Assembly: GCA_003427395.1 (NCBI GenBank)
Contig: BFEA01000941.1
Span: forward strand, 97,369-120,444
From: Chara braunii
Taxonomy: Eukaryota; Streptophyta; Charophyceae; Charales; Characeae
Reading direction: 5' to 3'
DNA: 23,076 nt
The first letter of the stretch is position 1, and the number at the start of each line of letters is the position of its first letter. Shown one piece after another: positions 1 through 9,116 of the stretch. A model generated the notes under the pieces. It saw only the letters and a program-made list of their open reading frames with translations, ran no database searches and was not told the origin of the DNA. A program made the translations under genes and the position numbers.

Positions 1-17
1 CTGTCCATGCAGCGATG

Positions 18-68
18 GAACACACAATTCTTTTTTTTTTTTTTTTTTTTTTTTTGAACACACAATTC
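18..68. repeat. Poly(T) tract flanked by 13 bp direct repeats
   Basis: A run of 25 T (31-55) is flanked by two identical 13-mers, gaacacacaattc, at 18-30 and 56-68. A homopolymer between perfect short direct repeats is what target-primed reverse transcription leaves when only the poly(A) tail of a retrotransposed RNA is inserted, here in minus orientation, with the repeats as target-site duplication. That reading is inference. Replication slippage or assembly trouble at homopolymers could give a similar picture. Confidence 0.6.
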
Positions 69-415
69 GGGGAAACGCGGGTGAAATAAGAAGACAACAA
101 AAAAACCTCGAAAAAGAGAAAGAAATAGGAGCTGGCGCTCAATCCAATCATCACTACGTTCCAGGGCCGCGCCTTTTTCTCTTTTTTTTTCCTTTTGGAG
201 GCTTTCCTTCGCTATCGGAGGGAGACTGTTTGCAAGTTCGGCCCTTCAGTTGCACCACTCGCCATCCGCCAAGATTTTGAATTCACGTCGACAGAAAATA
301 TATCCAGGTGCATGCAAACAGTCCGTGGATGGCGAGTCGTGCACGAACTCTCGGTAGGGCGTGTGAACTCTACTCTCCGTAGCTGTTTTCTTTTTTTTTT
401 GCAATTTTGAACGGG

Positions 416-583
416 AGACGGAGCTATCTCTTTTTTTTTTTTTTTTTTTTGACGGAGCTATCTTTTTTTTTTTATTTTTTTCCGTGTGGTCCGATGGACC
501 ACGGATCAGATATTAAACTGATCAGACGGAGCTATCATTTTTATTTTTAATTTTACTTTTTTTTGTTAAAAGACGGAGCTATC
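416..583. repeat. Four copies of a 12-mer separated by T-rich tracts
   Basis: The 12-mer gacggagctatc occurs four times, at 417-428, 451-462, 525-536 and 572-583. Copies are separated by T-rich tracts: T20 between copies 1 and 2, an interrupted T tract plus about 40 bp of unique sequence between 2 and 3, and a T-rich stretch between 3 and 4. The unique 40 bp holds two short perfect palindromes: gtggtcc/ggaccac at 486-502 and gatcag/ctgatc at 504-523. It looks like repeated insertion of poly(A)-type sequence at one target, each event duplicating the same site. Confidence 0.6.
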
Positions 584-587
584 ATCA

Positions 588-647
588 TCGTCGCACTGGC
601 GCGCCCGAAAAAAAAATAAAAAAATTCGTCGCACTGGCGAGTCCGAA

Positions 648-678
<31 letters not shown>

Positions 679-707
679 TATTTTTTTTTGAGAACGAGCC
701 CGAACTT
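588..707. repeat. Two further A/T tracts flanked by direct repeats
   Basis: The 14-mer tcgtcgcactggcg is at 588-601 and again at 626-639, bracketing an A-rich tract. Overlapping it, cgagtccgaactt (638-650) recurs with one mismatch at 695-707, bracketing a roughly 40 bp tract of T with a few interruptions. It is the same architecture as the tracts at 18-68 and 416-583, so several independent or chained insertions are suggested within 700 bp. Confidence 0.5.
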
Positions 708-734
708 CAGCAGTGCGATTGCATTCATTCATTT

Positions 735-800
735 GATCCTGAGGAGTCGAACACCAACGCGTGTGCCATTCAGCCACTTCTCCTGGGTGACCCTGTGGCC
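735..800 (-). other. Possible tRNA-derived (SINE-like) head
   Basis: Read on the minus strand, a near-consensus Pol III A box (tggctgaatggc, 776-765) is followed by a near-consensus B box (ggtgttcgactcc, 755-743). Downstream on the same strand there is a long A-rich tract (the T tract at 650-690). Head plus A-rich tail is SINE architecture. The A-to-B spacing is much shorter than in a tRNA, so no cloverleaf with an anticodon arm can form and this is not a functional tRNA gene. The call is tentative. Confidence 0.2.
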
Positions 801-1459
801 GCGCCGCAACGCCCGCCAGCATAGAATGGAGAAATGCATCTTCTCCTAGGATGTGGAGACGTGCACCGCCAAGGCTGTTGTCTTTTGCGCATATGAAGGT
901 GCAGCGAGGCCCGCAATTAACTTTCACACTCCCATCGAAGTCCACGACAACGGTAAGCTCGGTAAATGCGGAATTTGCCCCAGTACTTGGCAAATCCACA
1001 AAGGTGTTGAGTGAATACTTCCAGTTTTTTGCGTAGTATGCATTCGCTCGCTACTCGCACATCTGGCGTCTAGCGGAGCGCGATGCGCGGCACCCGGCTC
1101 TTCTGACATTACCTGTGAAATTCACCCGAGACTAGCTGGTCCCGCCTGTGCAGTGGAAAGGAAAACTTTTTTTTTTTTTTTTGGGAAATAAAGGAACACT
1201 GCGCCCCCTCTCCCCCCCACAAAAAAGAGGAACCGAAAAAGAATCCTGGACCGTGATTGTGGATTGTGGATTTTGGGAAGGACACCTGCCGTCTTCCCCC
1301 GAATACAACGTACGGTCATTATAGCTGCATGTGAGGCATCTTTCAGTCTAGATAGAGTTATAGTGACCGTGCGTCTAATGACCGTTCCCCCTATGCCTAC
1401 AATTAGGAGTACTGGTAGGTAGGTAGTGTGAGGTGAAATTGAGAGAAGAACATAGCTTT
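801..1459. other. Non-coding stretch, no gene supported
   Basis: Only short ORFs overlapping on both strands are present, with no recognisable motif. They are either low-complexity (lysine-rich peptides read from T tracts) or unremarkable. A T16 tract lies near 1167-1182. I see no promoter, RNA gene or domain here. Confidence 0.5.
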
Positions 1460-1485
1460 AAAAAAAAAAAAAAAAAAAAAAAAAA
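1460..1485. repeat. Poly(A) tract (26 A)
   Basis: An uninterrupted run of 26 A. It might be the tail of a plus-strand retroelement insertion ending here, or part of the target of the LINE that begins just downstream. I could not find direct repeats flanking it. Confidence 0.55.
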
Positions 1486-1583
1486 GGGAGAAAGGAAAAG
1501 CGGGTTTCGGAGATCTGGGGGGGACGGGCGGCGGCTCCGGAAAATAGCGCTAATTTTAGCGATGATCCGGCGTTCGGAGTTCT

Positions 1584-1686
1584 AACCCTAATTAGCGACT
1601 CCGACGGTCCATCCGTGAACCCTAATTAGCGACTCCAGACGGTCCATCCGCGAACCCTAATTAGCGACTCCGACGGTCCCTCCGCG
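1584..1686 (+). repeat. Three tandem 34-35 bp repeats upstream of the LINE
   Basis: Three near-identical units start at 1584, 1618 and 1653. Each begins aaccctaattagcgactc and then carries gacggtcc(a/c)tccg. Copy 2 has one extra base. Tandem 5' monomers with promoter activity are known in some LINE families such as mouse L1. Here the units lie about 0.6 kb before ORF1, so a role as the element's 5' UTR or promoter is plausible but inferred. Each unit contains an AACCCTAA core, resembling the plant telo-box promoter motif. Confidence 0.65.
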
Positions 1687-2299
1687 ATTGTTTACGGGGA
1701 CATTGCCGACTGCTCCACGTCTGAATTTGACTTTCCTTCTATGGAGGCGCCCGCATCGTCGTGTAGGCGATGTTTTTACTTGCGGAGAACAAGTGAGTCG
1801 GCGGCCCGTACCCCATCTTGCGCATGCTGGATCGCCTTCACTACTAGCATATCACTCAGGGCATTTACCTTTTCTGTTACCTCATGAACGGCGGTGGATT
1901 TTCAACGCCTTCTTCTATGCATGGCTTGACCCCGGCGGGTTGAACCTGAGAAGTAATTATCTGACGTCAACGGACACCTGCGGTAAATTCTTGTGGTCTC
2001 TTATTTTATATGTGGATGGTAATTTCGGAATCTGCTTGGAATCGTATTTATCGGAGCCTCGGATATTAACCTTTCTCTCTAACTTCTTTATGTCTTAATA
2101 TCTGTTCTGCTTTGGATCCGTCGGGAATAATAAAACCTTTTCGTCGCGCATTCTGACTTGATGCAGGATACGGATTTTGAATCGTTATTCCGGGTCTGAT
2201 AACAGCGACCGTAAGTCACAGTCTGGTGGAATTGGGCAGTAGTTAGAATAACGATCCTCTCTATTTAACAGGTAAGCCACCTACGGTAAACCGATCAAT
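1687..2299 (+). other. Probable LINE 5' untranslated region
   Basis: About 0.6 kb lies between the tandem repeats and the ORF1 ATG. An open frame of 136 codons (1688-2098) begins with TTG and has no recognisable motif, so I do not call it a gene. No TATA box or RNA gene stands out. LINE promoters are internal, so regulatory sites could lie here unseen. Confidence 0.4.
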
Positions 2300-4416
2300 A
2301 TGGAGGGAGAAGAGGGAGGCCCTCCTTCTCCTCCCCCCCTTATTGATAGGGCCTTTCGTGAGAAGGTACGCAAGCAATTGGAGGCTTGCTACCTGGATGG
2401 GAAACTGCCCGAAGGCCTTCACCATGGTGACTTAGACATAGGCCCCCATCATTCACATCTGTTTGTGGATCCACAAATCAACTTGAAGGCAATCCAGGAA
2501 GAATGGCTCACCGAGCGAGCGGTGGTCTTGGTGTTTGATAGTGATGATGTAATCTCTATCCCCATAAAAAAGCAGCTGATTCGTGTGTACGAAGCCGCAT
2601 GGATAAGGGCAAATATCATTCCTGATACACAAAAGAAAGGCTGCTTTATCCACGAGGGGAAAAACCTGGCAACGTTTATCACTGGTTCCAAAGCACATGC
2701 TGATTGGATGAAGGGGGTTGAATTTGACAGAATCGAATTCGGGGATAGCTCATATAGAGTGGACTTTCGACCCTATCTTCCACCGAACGAAATGAACGAC
2801 TTGAAGGAAACTATGAAATATAAGTTATTTTGGATTCGCTTCCTAAATGTGTCAGTGAATGCCATTTTCCACCTGAGTTTCCAAGTTGAGAAAACGATGG
2901 GGAAAATTTTGAAAATTCATGACTATCAACCAGATAAGGCAGAACCTTCAATTGCAAATGTTTGTTTCGACCTGGAGTCACAGCCTCATAGGCAAGGTTC
3001 TCTTACTACCCATCTCTCACAATCAGTCTCTCCGAAGAAGAATCCGTTATGGTGGATGTGGTCAGTGCCTCCACCCCGTGGTGTTCTCACTGCAGGTGGT
3101 GGTTCCACTCAGATGACGAATGCACGAATATGAGACGATCGCAACCTCAGGTCCATCATCACAACCTGAACATCAATCAATAGCCGCTGCGGAGGCAACC
3201 CAAACAGAAACGTGCAGCCCCCCTGGCTTGACCAGGAAATTCTGGCAGCCAGGGGTCAAGGGAGGGGAGCAGGGGACAGGGTTCCATCCCCCCCCTCCCC
3301 CGCTCTCCTCGTACACTTCGACCTTCACGAACAAACTGTACGACACGTTCTCGGATCTGGGTCAAGTCTAGCGGCCGACAGGGGCCACCAAAGACCCCTC
3401 CTCACAAATCTTACAAGAGGAAATCCAAGCGCCTACCACACTTGCTGGGATGTGTCAAGCAGATGGAGCAGACTCCTTTCAAATTGAATTTCAAAAAAGA
3501 ATCGGAACCAAAAGGAAGTCTAGATCTAAACAAAATTTGAAACAATAAGGACTCAATGTAAATTATTGAAGAAGGGGGAGCTGATGCTCTAGCCCTTTCC
3601 GTGGTAGAAGGACCTGCAGTGCTGTCAGCTGGTGCTAGATCTTGTAAATTCTCCAAGAAAGCTAGGAAGGAGGCAATCCTGGAGGACCAACCGGTTATTC
3701 GTCGGAACTCATCTGACGGTTCAAACGCTAAGCACGCAGACTATCAGGGAACAGAGGGAGCCTCGACATCCAAGACGCAATCGCTTACATTGGCAATGGT
3801 CCCCTCTGATCCCACCCTGAGCAAGGGGGAGGCGGTAACTAAACACGTAGTCTCGATTTTTTGTGTCCCCTTTGCCCAAGGCCCTCTGGCCTTGGTTTTC
3901 GAAGACCAGCAAAAAGGAACATTCCTTCCAGTTTCGGCCCCTTTTGAAGACCCTTCAGAGACTTCGGTGACCATGACAACAATTCAACAAGTTCATAATA
4001 AGTTCTGGAGCAGGTTAATTCCGGACATTAAACTTACCAGGCACTTGATTTCAAACCACGAAAAAAAACTAGCTCTGTTCTATGCTTTCCTAGATGCTCG
4101 ACCTCTGGGTAAGGAACAACTGAAGAAACTTGGTACGTCGTACCTTCCGATTGAGCTATTAAATGACCCTAAGAATCCCATTTTAAGGGACATTAATCTG
4201 GTGGATGGACTAACAACCCGTTCGGTTGCAGCATATTTAACACAGCCGTCCAATAAGAGTATCATGTTTGCAGCGCAAACACTGAACTCTACCCTACGGA
4301 CCAGTTGGTCAACTCCTCAGCCAAAGACTGAGGACTCGGAGAAAATCATCAGACGTCGCAAATCTTCTCTGCTGCAAGGAACCACAGACCGGATCCATCT
4401 TGCAACCGGCAGGTAG
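2300..4416 (+). pseudogene. LINE ORF1 (nucleic-acid-binding, CCHC zinc knuckle), broken
   Basis: ORF1 proteins of plant LINEs bind the element's RNA and form the ribonucleoprotein. The first piece opens at an ATG (2300) and runs about 230 codons. It resembles the DUF4283-type N-terminal domain: a WIRF segment (near residue 178), then a stretch ending SIANVCFDLE that matches the family's pre-knuckle strand. A frameshift near 2990-3035 follows. In another frame a perfect CCHC knuckle, C-x2-C-x4-H-x4-C (CSHCRWWFHSDDEC), lies at 3082-3123. The next piece (3120-3540, third frame) is proline-rich and basic, and the last (3562-4416) is a long acidic or polar C-terminal region with no motif I know. 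The stop at 4414-4416 is six bases before the ORF2 ATG. The assignment is firm as LINE ORF1, but I have not dissected the C-terminal part. Confidence 0.75.
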
Positions 4417-4422
4417 GCGCCA

Positions 4423-7400
4423 ATGCGAAATAGACTCTCCTTCGCCACCTGGAATGTCAGGGGCTTAGGAGAGCCCTCAAACATGAACAAAAAAAACCGG
4501 TTACGCAGTTGGATGTTCGAGAATGAGGTTAACATAATCTCTATCCAAGAAACTAAGTTAAACGACGGAAAAATAAGAGAGATGTGACAATGGTGGTCAG
4601 ACTATCAGCTGTGGGCACCTGCAGTAGGAACTAAGGGTGAGACAACTATTTTATTTCACTCAGATCTTGTAGTTGAGGTCATTGATTTTTTGACGGATGT
4701 TTTTGGGCGTTGGTGCTGGGTAAAGGTGGAAATCGAGTCTGAGCCATGGGTGATAATGTCACTTTATCTACCAATAGATTTTAATGAAAGAGTCCGCTTT
4801 ATTGCTGAATTGCTATAAATAGTCCCGGATACCGAGAACCTTATTCTTGCTACAGACTGGAATACTGTGTTGAATCCAGGCCTAGACTCACCTGTGGTAG
4901 CCCCCCTACGAAACGATGCGTTTTTATTGCATGAATTCATACACACCTTTGGACTAATAGACGCTTATCGAGACCTAAACCCGGAGCTTCATGGGTTTTC
5001 TTGGTTTGGTCCTGCACATGGCGCGATCTCGGCTAGACATTTGGATTTTGCTCTACTAAAAGGTACCCGTGGATAAACTGTTTGGAGGCCCGAGTAGGAG
5101 TCTCTCCTCTCTCGGATCACTCCCCCATAATTTTTGAGCTATAGCTGGGGATGATCCTGACAGAGGACCAAGATATTTCAAATTGAATGTCTCTCATCTC
5201 AAGGACGAGACTCTGACCCAACGGTTGAATCGTATCATACAAAATTGGGGTAAAGCCTCTACACTCTGTGCCTTCCCTCAACTGTGGTATGATGGACTTA
5301 TGACGGCGCTGCAGGAAGCCTGTAGCACATATTCACGAATGAAAAGTATAAAAACACATAAACAGTTACATGACCTAAGGGCCACCATATCACAAGTGGA
5401 ACAAAACTTGGGGAGTAACACAGTTTCTGAATTTTATTGGTACCTCAAAAGACAGAATGCCTTGGCAGCCCTGGAGGTTCATGAGACCAAACTAGAAGAA
5501 CAACATAGGGACTGGTTAAGAATTAAGGGTATGATAAATTACGACCGTATGACTAAAGATACATTTCAAGCCCTTATGAAACCTCATACGAGACCCTTAA
5601 TGAAAGAGCTGAAACACCCTTTCTCACTCACTGCTCCGCCAGTGGAAAACACTATCCAAATGTGTGAATATTCTAAGGAATATTTTAGTGGCATACTCAC
5701 CACACGCCGTCCTTTTGATTCGGTAGACACAGACTCGAGACTTCTCGGGTTTTTTGAATCTCTCAGATAAAAAGATCCCACTCCATATTTCGCTGAACTT
5801 GAACCGCCCTCTTTCAGTAGAGGAACTTAAGATAGCAACATAGGCCACGCCCACAAGCAAAGTCTCGGGACCAGATGAACTACCCATCGAGTTCATCCTG
5901 GCCCTATGGGAAACCTTCGGTCCCGTCCTTACGAACCTATTCAACAATGTTCTCCTGGCGAAGAACTTCCCCGGGGCATGGTGGAGGGAGTCATTTCCCT
6001 GCTTTACAAAAAAGGATCAAAGAGGGACATACGAAACTGGCGTCCTATTTCCTTGTTAAATGCAGCTTACAAACTGCTAGCTAAAGCTCTAGCTCTGAGA
6101 ATTGTTGAATACTTACCATAACTGACTAGTCAGGAACAAGGTGTGTTTGTCAAACGGCGATCAATACATGAGAATATCATTACTACTATACATGCGGTAG
6201 AAGTAATTGCAAAGGAAAATAGAGACGTGGCCATCCTTCTCCTGGATATGGAGAAGGTATATGATAAAGTCGGTTGGTCCTTTGTTCAAACTACACTAAA
6301 ACACATGAACTTCGTAGGAACATTTGTGCTTGGGTGGGGGGGATGTACTCTCAGGCCACAACTTCTGTAATTATCAATGGCCACCGCCCAGACTCGTTTA
6401 AATTAACGAGGTCTCTGCGACAGGGTTGTCCTATTTTCTTTGTGAGTCTTTCGCGTATAGATGACCAAAATCTGCATTTTGGAGATCAGTTCTATTGGCA
6501 TGGAAATAGATTAGACCGTCCTATTACTCGGAACCCCAGACTCTTACGAAGATCTTGAATGAGGGTCTCTTTGATAAACCTTACATCGTGGACTTGAATG
6601 GCCTACTTTTCTCCGCAGCAGAAGGACAAGGCCGCTTTGGAAGACGACGGATGGAGAAGGGCATTTTTAGAATACGAGATATTAGTCACTCAGACAACTT
6701 CGACTTGGTGACTGAAGAAGAACTGAGAAGGAGACACCCCTACTTACGAGGGGCACATGAGAAACTGCAATCTTTAATTGATGCTATCCCGCAGTCTTGG
6801 AAATCTCTACTCTGTCAGAATGACTTGCTGCAAGAGAGAAGCTGGTATATTTTCAAGGACCACTCATTGAAGTCCACGGTTTGCAGATTGCTGAAGAAAA
6901 ATGACATAGGGAGGCCGGTGTTTCAGCTTTGGACTCAAAAGTCATTGTGGGAGGAAGTAATCCATTGAGATTTGAGAATGAAGGTGTCCTCTCTCCAATA
7001 GCATAACTCATTCAATGCGTGGTTGATGAGAATGTGGACCGTTACAATGTGGCCCGCTCGCGACTGTGTATGGTTGGGCGGCCAGCGTCAGAGGTAAAAC
7101 TACACCCCTTCCAGTGGAGTTGGACGGTAAAGACGGCTCAGACTACAGTCAATCTGCAGTTACACCAATACACTCCGAAGTGGGGGGTCCGAATACTTAG
7201 ACAACACCGAAAACGAAAACCAATTGATGTAGTTAGGAAAGTCAGGTCTGATCAGGCGCTGAAGAGATATTCTGAAGAAGACTATGTGGCGCTATGGAAG
7301 CTGTTGCAGAAACTTCCGTCCTTGCGTCAGGCTAACATTCTTTGGACTCAATCGTTACTAGTGAGTCCCTCTGCTGCCTTTCTGGCTGGCAGGGGTATGG

Positions 7401-7810
7401 ATGTTTCACCCAGTTGTGTTCGATGCAAATGGGCATGGGAAACCACCCGTCACCTGTGGGTGAACTGTTCCTTTTCCAAACGTATTTGGAGCTGGTGGCG
7501 CAAGCACTGGAAAAACCTTAATTTTTTTAGCATGGAATGGTCGGAGGACTACATTCTTGATGGTGTTCCAGAAAGATCGATTACGACAGACATGATTGTT
7601 ATCTATTTAGCCCAAGTGTTTAGAGCGGTAATGCTTCTGGTAATTTGGGAAGAAAGAAATAGTCATATTTTTCGTCAAGAATCGATTTCGGATACAGTTT
7701 TAAAGACTCGGATCAAGGCCCAATTCAGGCAGTGCATTTCGGCTGATTGGCACAGAAAGGCGAAGTCAGGCTCTTCTAGGCCAGGAACGGACTGGTTTTG
7801 GATAACATAG
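4423..7810 (+). pseudogene. LINE ORF2: APE endonuclease / reverse transcriptase / zf-RVT, broken
   Basis: ORF2 nicks target DNA and reverse-transcribes the LINE RNA at the nick. The ATG at 4423 starts an APE-type endonuclease: TWNVRGL (residues 9-15), catalytic QETK (E43), LATDWN near 4850, and, after a frameshift at 5070, SDHSPI with the catalytic His at 5118-5120. In-frame stops are TGA 4585 and TAA 4816. A linker follows (5183-5770). The RT fingers follow in shifting frames: SGPDELPIEF (5865), NWRPISLLN (about 6040), then LLLDMEKVYDKV with the motif A Asp at 6245-6247, and SLRQGCP at 6412-6432. The YADD motif and thumb are absent. The sequence jumps within about 120 bases to the pre-zf-RVT region (6555-6968), so more than about 1 kb seems deleted. 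The C-terminal zf-RVT (7019-7810) is well preserved, with CVRC, ETTRHLWVNC and IWEERNSHIF. Confidence 0.88.
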
Positions 7811-8490
7811 GGCTACAAGGGTAGATTGGTGCTGCAGGCTCCGGGAAGGGGCAAGCACCTCAAGCATTGGCAGTAGCCTCTTCGATGGCAGCAGCGTCGT
7901 CGACTAGTGCGGGGCTCCCATATGCGGGGCTCCCATAAGCAGGACCACCGCTATATGAACAATGGCCATGACCTATTTTTAACACCTTCGTACCGTGGGG
8001 CGGTCAGGTTCCGCCGGGACGGATGGTACCCTCCTCAGGGCCTCAAGCAAGTGCACCACCTCCGAGCTACCTCGCGTTTCAAGCTCAGCCAATGACGCCA
8101 CCTCCACCCCCCGTTTAGCAGGGTTCGCAAGCTAGCGTGGCGGTAGGAGGAAATCAAGGTCAAGGTAACCAAGGGAATAGAGGCAAAGGTGGCGGAAGAG
8201 GAAGAGGAAGGAATGGAGGAGGCCGAGGGGCTTAGTGGAACAACCAAGGTTATCAGGGTTAGGATAACCAAGGTGGTCACGGAGGAGGTCAAGGGTATGG
8301 AAGAACTCGTTTCGATTGGCGAAACTCTATTTGTTGGCATTGCGATAAGCAAGGCCATACAATACATTTTTGCAATAAGAGACGGAAAGATGAGCAAGCT
8401 GGACTGATCTCTTCCAATATGGATAAAGATATATATGATCAGTTCGGCGAGTATATTGACCCAAGGTCCTGGGTGGAGTAAGGGAGGAGG

Positions 8491-8983
8491 CCCTTAGGCA
8501 GATAGCCGTGCGGCGGGCACCACCAGCCATGTTTAGGTTATGACAAGAAAAGGAGGAACCATCTGTGACAGTCGAAGAGGTGGGGGAGAATATGGAAGTG
8601 ACCCGACGACCACGAGTTGGGATCCTAAGAAAGGAGCCTATAATAATCGAGTCAAACGAAGAGGGCTCTGATGAAAAGGTACACCGACCATGTTTAGGTT
8701 ATGGCAAGAAAATGAGGATGTCTCTTATACACATCTAGATGTGTATAAGAGACAGCCCTTAGGCAGATAGCCGTGCGGCGGGCACCACCAGCCATGTTTA
8801 GGTTATGACAAGAAAAGGAGGAACCATCTGTGACAGTCGAAGAGGTGGGGGAGAATATGGAAGTGACCCGACGACCACGAGTTGGGATCCTAAGAAAGGA
8901 GCCTATAATAATCGAGTCAAACGAAGAGGGCTCTGATGAAAAGGTACACCGACCATGTTTAGGTTATGGCAAGAAAATGAGGA
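8491..8983. repeat. Identical 228 bp blocks either side of an adapter (assembly duplication)
   Basis: Block 8491-8718 and block 8756-8983 are identical, offset by exactly 265 bases (228 plus the 37-base adapter between them). With everything else in this element diverged and damaged, perfect identity abutting an adapter points to an assembly artefact rather than biology. One block plus the adapter should probably be removed, but only raw reads can decide. Confidence 0.9.
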
Positions 8984-9116
8984 ACCATCTGTGAGAGTGG
9001 AAGAGGTGGGGGAGAATATGGAAGTGACCCGACGACCACGAGCTGGGATCCTAAGAAAGGAGCCTATAATAATCGAGTCAGACGAAGAGGGCTCTTATGA
9101 AAAGGTGGACCCTGTG
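8529..9116 (+). repeat. 161 bp direct repeat in the Gag linker (four apparent copies)
   Basis: Units start with atgtttaggttatg at 8529, 8690, 8794 and 8955. The copies at 8529 and 8794 are identical, because the whole block 8491-8718 reappears at 8756-8983 across an adapter. Two real units therefore remain, 161 bp apart and roughly 95% identical by eye. They differ informatively: the first reads TTA TGA (8541-8543) where the second reads TTA TGG. The 161 bp period is not a multiple of three, so the second unit is out of frame with the first. This is either a genuine tandem duplication or a mis-join of two family members next to the artefact. Confidence 0.7.
8719..8755. other. Nextera mate-pair junction adapter (two Tn5 mosaic ends), contamination
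   Basis: The 37 bases are tgtctcttatacacatct (8719-8736) followed directly by agatgtgtataagagacag (8737-8755). They match the back-to-back Tn5 mosaic ends of the circularisation junction used in Nextera mate-pair libraries. The standard 38-base junction begins with C, and here that base (8718) is an A belonging to the duplicated genomic block. It is synthetic sequence carried into the assembly and has no biological role. Confidence 0.97.

Larger units (their letters stand above)
1584..7810 (+). mobile_element. Decayed LINE (non-LTR retrotransposon, plant L1-like)
   Basis: The element carries, in order on the plus strand, a repeat-bearing 5' region, an ORF1 with a CCHC zinc knuckle, and an ORF2 with APE endonuclease, reverse transcriptase and C-terminal zf-RVT. 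This is the standard order of plant L1-clade LINEs. Borders are approximate. The 5' limit is set by the 34-35 bp repeats, and the 3' limit by the ORF2 stop, since no 3' poly(A) tail or target-site duplication is visible there. Both ORFs are broken by stops and frameshifts, and ORF2 has lost the RT active-site region, so the copy cannot move on its own. Confidence 0.85.

Noticed and set aside
553-999. 148-codon open frame on the minus strand
   Set aside because: Its C-terminal half is lysine and phenylalanine read from homopolymer tracts. The rest has no motif and overlaps other open frames.
1688-2098. 136-codon open frame before LINE ORF1
   Set aside because: It starts with TTG, has no recognisable domain and lies in the probable LINE 5' UTR.
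8719-8755. Natural palindromic transposon end or IS element
   Set aside because: Exact match to the engineered Tn5 mosaic-end pair, with no transposase nearby.
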